Assembly: GCF_947489355.1 (NCBI RefSeq)
Contig: NZ_CANLDD010000035.1
Coordinates: 1-46,836 of the forward strand
Source of the DNA: an uncultured Microbulbifer sp.
GTDB taxonomy: Bacteria; Pseudomonadota; Gammaproteobacteria; Pseudomonadales; Cellvibrionaceae
DNA: 46,836 bases
Direction of reading: 5' to 3'
Part shown: positions 6,952-14,766 of the stretch, piece by piece
How positions within the stretch are numbered: the first letter of the stretch is position 1
Layout: each line of letters begins with the position of its first letter
Notes under the pieces: model-generated
Seen by the model: the letters and a program-made list of their open reading frames with translations, nothing else
What the model was told of the DNA's origin: nothing
The model's database searches: none
Translations under genes and position numbers: made by a program

Positions 6952-6973
6952 ACCACGCGGAAAACCGCGTGGT
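6952..6973 (+). terminator. strong hairpin after the toxin-immunity pair
   Basis: ACCACGCGG and CCGCGTGGT form a perfect 9-bp stem with an AAAA loop. No long T run follows, so it may be a terminator needing help, or an RNA stabiliser. Between here and 7427 I see no credible gene; a 68-codon open frame from 6903 has a good GGAGGAG in front but is interrupted by this hairpin and looks noncoding. Confidence 0.5.
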
Positions 6974-7426
6974 TACTAGCTTTCAGCTATTTTGGCCTGT
7001 GAAAAACCTCTTCACAACCCTTCAAAATTTTTCAATTTGTGAAAACCAGAAAGTGGCTACAGCCCACGGCTGGCGGAGGTTTGCGGTGTTTTCCAATTTC
7101 ACTGGGTAATCAAAAGCCCAAAACCGGCAGGCGTGGGGAGGAGTGATCGCAGCCCCTTTCGAGGTTTCATAAATTGTAAGATTTTGCGCCATCTTTCTGG
7201 TTAAGTGTTTGAATTATCTAGATTTCACTGTTTTGGCAGTGCCGTGAAGCATCGCTACTGGCTTTGTCATGTGATGAAGAGAATTGAAACCCTGGCTTGA
7301 TCGGGTGAAGAGAAGATTGGAATAAGAAATGGCGGATATTCCATCTAATACACTCAACCTTTGCGTCACAAAATTCTAGTTGTAGTAAGCTCACTTCTAT
7401 TCGGACATTAGATTAGAGTTATTCAC

Positions 7427-8209
7427 ATGGCTGAGACACAGATAGAGTGGACAGATGCCACATGGAACCCAGTAGCTGGTTGTTCTTTAGCTAGCTCCGG
7501 ATGCAAGAACTGCTATGCCATGCAAATGGCAAGACGCCTGGAAATGATGGGTGTAGATAAATATAGGGGTTTAACAAAAAAACGTAACGATAACGTGGTG
7601 TGGAACGGTACTATTCGTTTAGACAAAAAATCTCTTGAAATTCCTTATCGCTGGAGGAAACCTCGAAAAATTTTCGTAAATTCAATGAGTGATTTGTTCC
7701 ACGAGAAAGTTAGCGACAAGTTTATCCTGAAGGTCTGGAGAGTTATGGAGGAAACTCCGCATCACAATTACCAGATTTTAACAAAACGACCAGAAAGAAT
7801 GAAAAACTTTGTCTCATCAAAAGTGAAATACATTTTGCCAAATGTTTGGCTTGGCACTACTATCGAGTCAGCAGATGTGAAAACGAGAATTAATTTTTTA
7901 AGAAGAACCTCTGCAGCTATTAGATTTATCTCTTTCGAACCTTTGATTGACTCAGTCGGAAAAGTAAACCTTAATGATATTCACTGGGCGATTGTCGGCG
8001 GGGAGAGTGGATGTAAAGCACGCCCAATCAAAGAAGAATGGATTGATGAAATTCATGAGCAGTGCGAAATCTATAACACAGCCTTTTTCTTCAAGCAATG
8101 GGGGTCCTGGGGAAAAGATAATCAAAAGCGTTCAAAGAAAGCTAACGGACGGAAGTATAAAGGCAGAACCTGGGATAATATGCCATTAATTGAGTGTATA
8201 TCATTTTAA
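7427..8209 (+). CDS. DUF5131 (phage Gp37/Gp68) three-Cys-motif protein
   Basis: This 260-aa protein starts ETQIEWTDATWNPVAGC and has Cys19, Cys26 and Cys29 (C-x6-C-x2-C), the motif that gives its partner family the name three-Cys-motif partner. Other family marks are FVNSMSDLFHE, YQILTKRPERM, WLGTTIE and GGESG. The cysteines suggest an iron-sulfur cluster in a radical-SAM-like barrel (inference). The gene is AT-rich compared with the phage genes and is followed 21 bp later by tcmP. Function is not established; such pairs ride on mobile elements. Confidence 0.9.
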   Translation: MAETQIEWTDATWNPVAGCSLASSGCKNCYAMQMARRLEMMGVDKYRGLTKKRNDNVVWNGTIRLDKKSLEIPYRWRKPRKIFVNSMSDLFHEKVSDKFILKVWRVMEETPHHNYQILTKRPERMKNFVSSKVKYILPNVWLGTTIESADVKTRINFLRRTSAAIRFISFEPLIDSVGKVNLNDIHWAIVGGESGCKARPIKEEWIDEIHEQCEIYNTAFFFKQWGSWGKDNQKRSKKANGRKYKGRTWDNMPLIECISF

Positions 8210-8230
8210 ACACTGCGAGGCAATTTTATT

Positions 8231-9553
8231 GTGGCAAAGAAGATCTATGACTGGGAAGGCGGCGCTATCCTTGAAGATCACACAAAGAAAAAACACAAAA
8301 TTCTAAAGGAGTACTTTAGAAAATATTTATTGACTCGCTGTCAATTGCCACAATGCGAAAAATTTAGAGTTTCTATCGTGGATGCTTTTTCTGGAGCTGG
8401 AGTCTATGCATGTAATAGTTTCGGATCTCCTTTAATTTTCGTTGAGGTGCTAAAAAATACAACAAGGGAAATAAATATCTCGCGGTTAGGGCGGGGTATG
8501 AAGCCCATAAAAATAGAATGCATTCTGATTTTAAACGATAAAGATAAAGCTGCGATTAATCATCTAAAAGAAAATATATCACCTCTATTGGCTGGCATAC
8601 AAGAGGAGCGTCAAGATTTAACAATTCACACAGAGTATTTTTGTGAGGATTTTGACAAATTATATCCAAAAATAAAGAACCGCTTGCTGCAGGCTAAATT
8701 CAATAATGTATTCTTCAATCTAGACCAATGCGGATATACGAATGTTACCTCAAATATAATTAGAGATATAACTCAGTCTTGGAGATCTGCAGAAATCCTG
8801 CTAACTTATATGATAGCAAGCTTGCTAACTTACTTATCTCCTGCATCAAAAAATTCAAATATTTTAGAGCCTGAAATAAAAGAAAAAATTTTTCTTCTCC
8901 TTGAAGACAAAAATATAAATAAACAAGAGTGGCTATCTGAAGCGGAAATAGTAGTCTTTAGGTGTTTCAAAGGATGTGCCACATACATAAGTCCTTTTTC
9001 AATAAATAATCCAAAGGGCTGGAGATATTGGCTAATGCATTTTGCAAATAACTACCGTGCTCGGCAAGTTTACAACGACGTACTTCATGATTGTGGAGAG
9101 GCGCAGGCTCACTGTGGCAAAGCGGGTTTGAATATGCTGTCATATGACCCTTCGGAAGCTACCCAGCTTTACTTATTTAATAGCGATTCTCGACATCTAG
9201 CAAAGGAAAGTTTATATGATGATATACCACGCCTAGTTGCCAAGTCCGGTGATACAATGAGGATCAACGATTTCTATGCTGAAACATTTAGCGAAACACC
9301 AGCCCATAGTGACGACATTCATGAAATGATCATCGAAAATCCAGATCTAGAAGTTATCACTGAAGCAGGTGGTACTCGCAAAAAACCAAATACGATAAAA
9401 GTTACTGATACTCTGAAAGTATGTAGCCAACGAAGTTGGTTTTCTATGTTCAAGATATCTGAAGACAAGGAACGCTCTTCAAACTATGCCCAAAAGTCTA
9501 ATAGTGAGAAAAAACCATCGGAATCCGACAAGCCTAAGTCCGATAAGATTTAG
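8231..9553 (+). CDS. tcmP: three-Cys-motif partner protein TcmP
   Basis: This 440-aa protein has IVDAFSGAGVY and GSPLIFVEVL (about residues 49-77), ILILNDKDKAAINHL and FFNLDQCGYTN, matching TcmP, whose layout resembles a Rossmann methyltransferase with a D-x-F-x-G motif. TcmP is usually encoded beside a DUF5131 protein, as here. Start is GTG at 8231 with an upstream GAGG. The last 50 residues are low-complexity, Ser/Lys-rich. Codon use is AT-rich, a sign of separate acquisition. Biological role unknown; a defence function is speculation. Confidence 0.85.
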   Translation: MAKKIYDWEGGAILEDHTKKKHKILKEYFRKYLLTRCQLPQCEKFRVSIVDAFSGAGVYACNSFGSPLIFVEVLKNTTREINISRLGRGMKPIKIECILILNDKDKAAINHLKENISPLLAGIQEERQDLTIHTEYFCEDFDKLYPKIKNRLLQAKFNNVFFNLDQCGYTNVTSNIIRDITQSWRSAEILLTYMIASLLTYLSPASKNSNILEPEIKEKIFLLLEDKNINKQEWLSEAEIVVFRCFKGCATYISPFSINNPKGWRYWLMHFANNYRARQVYNDVLHDCGEAQAHCGKAGLNMLSYDPSEATQLYLFNSDSRHLAKESLYDDIPRLVAKSGDTMRINDFYAETFSETPAHSDDIHEMIIENPDLEVITEAGGTRKKPNTIKVTDTLKVCSQRSWFSMFKISEDKERSSNYAQKSNSEKKPSESDKPKSDKI

Positions 9554-9959
9554 CGTTTTTTCTTCAGGTGGCGCACTTCTACCTGCCTGACTTCCCGACT
9601 GGGGATGTAGGTTAAGTTGTCTCTCCAGCTGTCGCTGCGCACGGATTCCACCGTTCTCCAGTCTTCCCGATCCGGTTTTTTCTTCAGGTTTACATAGAGG
9701 GCAAGATTGTTGAACTGGTCGGCTTCAAAAAGCCGCACCGCCGCATCTTTAAAGTCCAACACTGCATAGCAACACGGCTTTGTTCCATCCATCAGGATCA
9801 CAACCGCCTGCGTGGGCCAGATACCGGTATCCTGCTGCAAGCAGCTCCACAATGACCCCTACCCATTATCAGAAGTGAGTCCTGCGCGATTTAAAGTATC
9901 AACTTCGGCTCGGTCCCGTCAAACCAGTCCCGTGGAGCTTGGAGCAATTTCAGGTACAT
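9550..9959 (-). pseudogene. broken phage-type gene, unknown function
   Basis: Reading leftward, an ATG at 9959 with an upstream AGAGAG opens MYLKLLQAPRDWFDGTEPK and soon stops. The sense then continues in another frame as DTLNRAGLTSDNG, hits TAG, and goes on in that frame as a 100-codon tail ending VRHLKKKR. At least one frameshift and one stop separate the two coherent halves. A downstream TTG at 9852 could in principle express the tail alone. GC content fits the phage late genes more than the AT-rich neighbours on both sides, so it may be the decayed last gene of the late operon. Family not recognised. Confidence 0.6.
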
Positions 9960-10062
9960 TTACTCTCTTTAATCAATACGTTAGGATAAGATAAAAATCG
10001 CTTCCGAATTTGACTTATAATGCTCGAAATAAAAACTAGCCAACTTAAATGCAGTGAAAAAT

Positions 10063-10743
10063 ATGCTAAATATCAGTAAAGAAAGTATAAAAATTTTATC
10101 TGACAATATGTGCATTGACATTAATCACCTACAAGAGAAAATTGAGTCTCCGGAGATAGTTCAATATTCATCATTAGTTTGTGAAGCAATTGATAGTTTA
10201 TGTGAGTTTGTTATTACTGAAGAAGATCCATGTAGAATTAGATGGTTTTACACAGAGCTAATTAATGCTGAAGAAGATGAGGATCTATATGGAGTTTTAG
10301 ATAATTTATGTATGGCATTTTTTAGATATGCTAAAGGAGGGCTAAACGCTCTATATGTAAACCAAGAGAATGAGGCGTGGTTTCCAAAAATAATATTAAC
10401 CCAAGTTCTGTATCCAAATGACATTGGATCACTGCAAGATAACTTCTTAATTTATCGCGGCTGCAATATTTCTGAATTCAACTCAAGATGTTATGGCCAA
10501 TCTTGGACTACAAAAATAGATATAGCACGTAGTTTCGCGTACAATCATTACTCTTCCCAAGACTGGTTTAGTGAAAATGATAGAATAATTCTTGTGGCAA
10601 ATTATGCTAGAAAAAATGTGCTCTACTCTGATCAAACAGATTATGGTGAATTTGAAATTGTGGTTCACTCGGGTAAGCTCGAAAACGTAGGATTGCTAGG
10701 CAAGGAGTGCGAGAGTGCTCAAAACTCTGTGTCATTCAAGTAG
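10063..10743 (+). CDS. putative ADP-ribosyltransferase-like protein
   Basis: The 226-aa, strikingly AT-rich protein has FLIYRGCN (R-G near 132), QSWTTKIDIARSFA (Ser-Thr motif near 147) and YGEFEIVV (ExE near 196). These occur in the order and spacing of the Arg-Ser-Glu class of ADP-ribosyltransferase toxins. The N-terminal 120 residues are acidic and unassigned. Start is ambiguous between GTG at 10054 and ATG at 10063; neither has a ribosome site. It stands alone between a pseudogene and the converging tail-spike gene with no evident immunity partner. Activity is predicted from motifs only. Confidence 0.5.
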   Translation: MLNISKESIKILSDNMCIDINHLQEKIESPEIVQYSSLVCEAIDSLCEFVITEEDPCRIRWFYTELINAEEDEDLYGVLDNLCMAFFRYAKGGLNALYVNQENEAWFPKIILTQVLYPNDIGSLQDNFLIYRGCNISEFNSRCYGQSWTTKIDIARSFAYNHYSSQDWFSENDRIILVANYARKNVLYSDQTDYGEFEIVVHSGKLENVGLLGKECESAQNSVSFK

Positions 10744-10762
10744 CTTCAAAGGAGTTACTTGT

Positions 10763-11740
10763 TTACCCCTTCATTGCATCAAGCTTGTTTTTTATTGCCC
10801 CGGTATCCGCACTGGCAGAGGTATAAGTATCAGCGGATTCCGGGGCCTGGGTCTTACCGCTGCCGGGCGTGACACCCAGGTGGGTATGGGTGGCCAGGTC
10901 GTCGGCCAGGGTTTTGACCACGCCCATCAGGTCGCTCAGCAGCTGCAGCACATTGTCCGCGGTGTTACCCAGCCAGAGGGTGCCACCCGCCTCCACCTTG
11001 ATCACCTGTTTGAGTTTGGCGATGCGCTCGGCAATATTGCCCACGCGCTCTTTCAAATCCCGCCCCACGGTCACATTGATATCACTGGCAGTAGTGAGAT
11101 TGAGATTATCCAGCGCAGACAGATTGGCACTGCCACCAGACAGTAGCCGCAATGCACCCAGGGCTTCAATCAGTTTTATCCCTGCCACCGCTTCCATGGA
11201 ATGCTGGCGCACCTGGCGGTGTTCATTGTCGCAGTCTGTATGCAGTGCGGCTGCTTCGGTTGTTTTCTGCAGCGCCCGCTCGCGGATCTCGCCGTGGGTT
11301 TCCCGGTGCCAGGTTGCCTGGGCATCCACCTTTTGCCGCACGGTGTCGCTCTGCTGCCAGACTAAGTCCTCGCGATCCAGTGCCGGCACCCCCAGGCCCC
11401 GGCACAGCACCGTGCGGATAAACGGCTGGTCCGGGCGACCATAGGCAAAGGCCAGCTCCACCAGGGTGCCCGGTTGCGGAAAACCAAAAGCCCCGCGCTC
11501 ATTGCCGGCAAAGTGCAGCGGCAGCGGAACACTGCGAAAAATAGGGATCTGCTTGTCCGCCTTGCCTTCGCTGTTCAACAGTTGCACATCCACCCCGTAG
11601 CGTGGCCGAAATTCTTCCGCCAGCTCCGGCTGTTCCGTGGGGTCACTGATGGCCACTATGCGGGCCAGCAGCGGCAGATGCAGGCCGCTTTTCAGTTCCG
11701 GGTAGGCGCGTTCCAGCAGCCGTTTTATTTGTGCTTCCAC
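10763..11740 (-). CDS. V: phage baseplate assembly protein V / tail spike (Mu gp45-like)
   Basis: This 325-aa central spike protein has an N-terminal OB-fold region (LLARIVAISD...RYGVDVQLLN...IPIFRSVPLPL), PQPGTLVELAFAYGRPDQPFIRTVL, then a long beta-helical stretch (LNLTTASDINVTVG) and a C-terminal T/H/P-rich tip (THTHLGVTPGSGKTQAP). Such proteins pierce the outer membrane at the tip of the contractile tail. GTG start at 11740 overlaps the hub gene by 16 bp. Apparently the last intact gene of the leftward late operon. Confidence 0.85.
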   Translation of the reverse strand: MEAQIKRLLERAYPELKSGLHLPLLARIVAISDPTEQPELAEEFRPRYGVDVQLLNSEGKADKQIPIFRSVPLPLHFAGNERGAFGFPQPGTLVELAFAYGRPDQPFIRTVLCRGLGVPALDREDLVWQQSDTVRQKVDAQATWHRETHGEIRERALQKTTEAAALHTDCDNEHRQVRQHSMEAVAGIKLIEALGALRLLSGGSANLSALDNLNLTTASDINVTVGRDLKERVGNIAERIAKLKQVIKVEAGGTLWLGNTADNVLQLLSDLMGVVKTLADDLATHTHLGVTPGSGKTQAPESADTYTSASADTGAIKNKLDAMKG

Positions 11741-12426
11741 GGGTCCGCGCTCCAGGTCAGATTCATAAAATTACCGGCCAGCGCAACTCCGGTGACATAG
11801 TGTTGATTGAGCAATACCCCAGGGCGCAGCCAGGGGATACAGGCCACGCGGGCGCGGTTGGCAATGCCAAAATCTGTGGCAAAGCCCGCGGGCAGTGGCA
11901 GCGCACGGCCGGCCCAGTGGCTGTGGGTCCAGCTGCCCACAAACACCTGGCCGTCGCCCTGCTGTTGCCACAACAATTGCGGAATGCCAAACACCTGCGC
12001 CAACTGATCCATCAGCCAGTAGCCGCTGCCGGCACTGTAAAAGGCCGGGGCCTTGATCTGGGTATAGGCACCGGTGCCGGTCACAAACCGCAAACCAGTC
12101 ACGGCAGACACCAGCCCCAGCACGGCGGCCAGGGTGACATAGCGCTGGGCCAGCGGTACCCGTTGCGCCAACGCGGCGCTCAGCTCGCGGCAGTGCAGTT
12201 TCTGGCGGGTGTTGTCCACCCCGGTGCAATGCACCACATAACCGGTAAAAAACCGCTGCAGGCGCTGGGGGTTGTAGCCCAGGTCCAGCTGCACCAAACC
12301 CTGCAGCGGTCGGCGGCTGCGCACGGTAAAGGCCGCGCGCCCTGGGGTAAACAGATCCAGGCGCACATCGTCGTCCACCAGTGCCAGGGACTTGCCGCTA
12401 ACGGTGAGATATTTATGCAGTCGCAC
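11725..12426 (-). CDS. baseplate hub protein (gpD-like)
   Basis: This protein of about 233 aa follows the hub fold: KYLTVSGKSLALVDDDVRLDLF opens it, with YNPQRLQRFFTGYVVHC, a middle domain with LSAALAQRVPLAQRYVTL, and a C-terminal beta domain (GVLLNQHYVTGVALAGNFMNLTW). It links spike to baseplate and tape measure. The chosen GTG at 12426 overlaps the upstream gene by 14 bp; an ATG at 12465 would add 13 residues that read as the shadow of the previous gene. Position directly before V supports the call. Confidence 0.7.
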   Translation of the reverse strand: MRLHKYLTVSGKSLALVDDDVRLDLFTPGRAAFTVRSRRPLQGLVQLDLGYNPQRLQRFFTGYVVHCTGVDNTRQKLHCRELSAALAQRVPLAQRYVTLAAVLGLVSAVTGLRFVTGTGAYTQIKAPAFYSAGSGYWLMDQLAQVFGIPQLLWQQQGDGQVFVGSWTHSHWAGRALPLPAGFATDFGIANRARVACIPWLRPGVLLNQHYVTGVALAGNFMNLTWSADPWKHK

Positions 12427-12976
12427 CGCTCGGGTCCCCGCTGTCTGGCTCCGGTGCCAGGGCATCGTCGGCCCATTTCAGCACCTGTTCAAAGCCGGTA
12501 TAGGTTTCCCCCTCCGCTGGGATCGCTGCACCGGTTGGCGCAACCGGTTCGCCGTCGCTGCTCTGGGGCGCGGCGGTTTGGGTCTGCTGGCGCTGCTCCA
12601 CTTTTTCCGGCACGGATAAATATTCAGACAGGGTAAAGGTCACGCGCCAGGCGTGTTTGCCGGGTATTTCCCGCGCAGTAAAACTTTCATTGAATTGCAC
12701 CTGGCGAATATTCATGGCCCGCGCGGTATCGTCCACAATATCGAACACGGTGAGTTTGCCGTTGTCATCCACGGATTCCGCCTGGCGCAGCAGCCCGTTC
12801 AACTCCTCCCCCTGATCAAATGGAATCACCAGGGAAACGCTCAGGGATTTGGCCTTGATGCCGTTCTGGGCGCGGTCGGTGCTGCTGGTGTTGCCGCCGA
12901 GGGATTCCGTTTCGATACGCAGTACCCCGTTCACCACCAGTTCCGAACCGGGCACGGTAAAGGCGTTGAGTCTCAT
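12413..12976 (-). CDS. phage baseplate complex protein
   Basis: The 187-aa protein contains NAFTVPGSELVVNGVLRIE, SSTDRAQNGIKAKSLSVSLVIPF and HAWRVTFTLSEYLSVPEKVEQR, matching a family annotated as baseplate complex protein in K139-like and related phages. The C-terminal 45 residues are acidic and Pro/Gly-rich, without family match. Start codon overlaps the preceding stop (ATGA). Sits just before the hub gene. Confidence 0.7.
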   Translation of the reverse strand: MRLNAFTVPGSELVVNGVLRIETESLGGNTSSTDRAQNGIKAKSLSVSLVIPFDQGEELNGLLRQAESVDDNGKLTVFDIVDDTARAMNIRQVQFNESFTAREIPGKHAWRVTFTLSEYLSVPEKVEQRQQTQTAAPQSSDGEPVAPTGAAIPAEGETYTGFEQVLKWADDALAPEPDSGDPSGATA

Positions 12977-13881
12977 AATCCGAACAGCTCCTGTAAGGGC
13001 GCGAGGGCGCCAACCGGAGCGGCAAACAACAGGGCCGCGTTGAATACATGATCGTGATCGAAGGGGTGCGCTGCCTGGATGTGCCCGGCGATCTGGCGGG
13101 GACTACCGCTGGCGTACAGGCAGTGGGTCGTGCCGCGCCCGTTGAGGTCGGCCACCAGGGTTTCGGTGGCTGCACGCACCGCGTCCAGGTGTTGTTGTTT
13201 TTTCTCGGCCAGGGTGTGCAGCTCTGCCAGCGGATCGGTATTTTCCAGAGCATAGCCCATGGCGCTGGCGACCTCTGCACCGATCACCTGTGCCACACTG
13301 CGGGCGGTGTGCAGTTGTGTCAGTCGGCGCGGCTGCCAGTGGCCCCCCAGGGGCGCGCCGGGCAGTTGGGACTTTTCCGATTCCAGGCGCAGCAGCTGCT
13401 GCGCACGCCTTTCGGCCTGGCACAGTTCCGGCAGGGGCAACCACTGGCACAGGGTGTGTAACCCGGTGGCGAAGGTGCCCAGGGTCTGTGTTGCCAACAG
13501 CACCGCAACGGCCTCCAGCTCGCCGACCGGCTTGTGGCGGTCCCAGGCATCCCCCAGCTTGGCCGCCAGTGCCTGCAGGGCGTTGGGGGCCGACAAATGA
13601 CGGCTGTAGCTGCGGCCCTGGCCCACGCCCTCCTGGTAGGGATGCACCACCAGCAGGTGCAGGTCCGCACCGAACAGTGCGCGCAGGGTATTTTCAAGCG
13701 CAGCACTGCCCGCTGCCGTTGCCGCGGTGGGGTTTTTGACAAAAGCCGCTTCCACACTGTGCAGCCGCGACCGGGCCGTGTCGATTTCACTTCGCCCCTG
13801 TGACAGTGCAGCCGCGACAATCCCGTCGCGCAGGGCTTTGGCCGCGGGGGGAAATTGGATCGCCGGGTGTTGCCAGGACAT
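12973..13881 (-). CDS. phage tail-region protein, unknown function
   Basis: This 302-aa, largely helical, Ala/Leu/Gln-rich soluble protein (LPLPELCQAERRAQQLLRLE, HTLAEKKQQHLDAVRAATETLVADL) has a hydrophobic C-terminus (HVFNAALLFAAPVGALAPLQELFGL). It lies between fibre-assembly and baseplate genes in a tightly packed operon. The position is like that of the Mu DNA-circularisation protein gp43, but I do not see its domain, so the role stays open. Confidence 0.7.
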   Translation of the reverse strand: MSWQHPAIQFPPAAKALRDGIVAAALSQGRSEIDTARSRLHSVEAAFVKNPTAATAAGSAALENTLRALFGADLHLLVVHPYQEGVGQGRSYSRHLSAPNALQALAAKLGDAWDRHKPVGELEAVAVLLATQTLGTFATGLHTLCQWLPLPELCQAERRAQQLLRLESEKSQLPGAPLGGHWQPRRLTQLHTARSVAQVIGAEVASAMGYALENTDPLAELHTLAEKKQQHLDAVRAATETLVADLNGRGTTHCLYASGSPRQIAGHIQAAHPFDHDHVFNAALLFAAPVGALAPLQELFGL

Positions 13882-13887
13882 GCCGGT

Positions 13888-14097
13888 TTACCCGGTGGTC
13901 TTTTGCCAGGGCGCAGTGCGCTGGAAGCTGGCCACGCGCACACCGAAAATAAAGACATGGGTGCAACCGCGTATAATGGTGCCCTGTCCCTCCGGGAGAA
14001 TTTCCACCGTGTGTAAAACATTGGTGGTGGCCACCGGGGTAAACAGGTGGCGCGGCTCAATATGCCAGCGCAAAAACTCCGCGGCTTTGTTTTTCAT
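13888..14097 (-). CDS. small phage protein, unknown function
   Basis: The 69-aa protein (KNKAAEFLRWHIEPRHLFTPVATTNVLHTVEILPEGQGTII...) is basic at its N-terminus and beta-rich. It is placed 6 bp before the 302-aa gene and 19 bp after the fibre-assembly gene, with no competing frame, so translation is likely. No family recognised. Confidence 0.6.
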   Translation of the reverse strand: MKNKAAEFLRWHIEPRHLFTPVATTNVLHTVEILPEGQGTIIRGCTHVFIFGVRVASFQRTAPWQKTTG

Positions 14098-14116
14098 GGC
14101 AAATGCCTCCCGCGCC

Positions 14117-14755
14117 TTACAGCGCTTTCAGTTGCTGAATAAATGGTTTGGCGGTGTCCATATAATTTTCGCCCTCGGCCAGGGCAGCCACGGCGGCGTT
14201 GCCGCGCAGGCGCAGATCGCGAATGGTATCCAGCCGCTGTGCCCAGCGTTCGGCGGCGGCCAGAATCTGCTCCGCCGCCTGTTGCGGACTTACCCCATGC
14301 ACTTCCGCGTGGGTGCGCACCACCGGGGGCACAGCGCCGGAAAACCCCGTCTCCGCATAGCGCTGCGCCTGGGCCTGCACACGGCTGTATTCGTCTGTCA
14401 TGCCATAACCAATGGTGCTGGCACGTTGGCGCGCCTTGCCGGCGGTGTTGTTAATCACATCGATGGCGAATTGGCGGCTGTGGAAAAACGCCTGCTGTTG
14501 CGCTGCCTCCCGTGTCTCCCGGTCCCTTTCCGCGTGCCAGCGCTCAATAATCGGCTGAAAGGGGGTCAGGGTATCGATGGGTTCGTGGCGGCCGTCGCGG
14601 TACTCGATTTCCCCGCTGGCTCGCCCGTCTTCGTGGCCCCATTGCACCGCCCAGATACGCTCGTCGATCAAACCGGTCAGATCGAAGGCAAAGGCGCGAC
14701 CGTCGATCACCACCGTATCGTCGCCCGCATCGCCGTTGATAATGGATACACGCAT
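14117..14755 (-). CDS. putative tail-fibre assembly chaperone
   Basis: This 212-aa protein lies directly after the tail-fibre gene, where fibre chaperones sit. The N-terminal beta part (VSIINGDAGDDTVVIDGRAFAFDLTGLIDERIWAVQWG) looks like the phage fibre-assembly pattern. It is followed by a long helical, Gln/Ala-rich region (ERDRETREAAQQQAFFHSRQFAIDVIN). An ATG with a GGAG-type ribosome site (AGGAGAAAAACCG) fixes the start. The function is inferred from position and N-terminal pattern. Confidence 0.6.
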   Translation of the reverse strand: MRVSIINGDAGDDTVVIDGRAFAFDLTGLIDERIWAVQWGHEDGRASGEIEYRDGRHEPIDTLTPFQPIIERWHAERDRETREAAQQQAFFHSRQFAIDVINNTAGKARQRASTIGYGMTDEYSRVQAQAQRYAETGFSGAVPPVVRTHAEVHGVSPQQAAEQILAAAERWAQRLDTIRDLRLRGNAAVAALAEGENYMDTAKPFIQQLKAL

Positions 14756-14766
14756 CGGTTTTTCTC

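Noticed and set aside
6903..7109. 68-codon rightward frame with a strong ribosome-like site
   Set aside because: A perfect 9-bp hairpin lies inside it, the amino-acid sequence is not protein-like, and nothing recognisable is encoded.
11731..12636. Long rightward open frame antisense to hub and baseplate genes
   Set aside because: It is a GC-rich shadow of well-supported genes on the other strand. The same holds for the other antisense frames across 10.8-30.6 kb.
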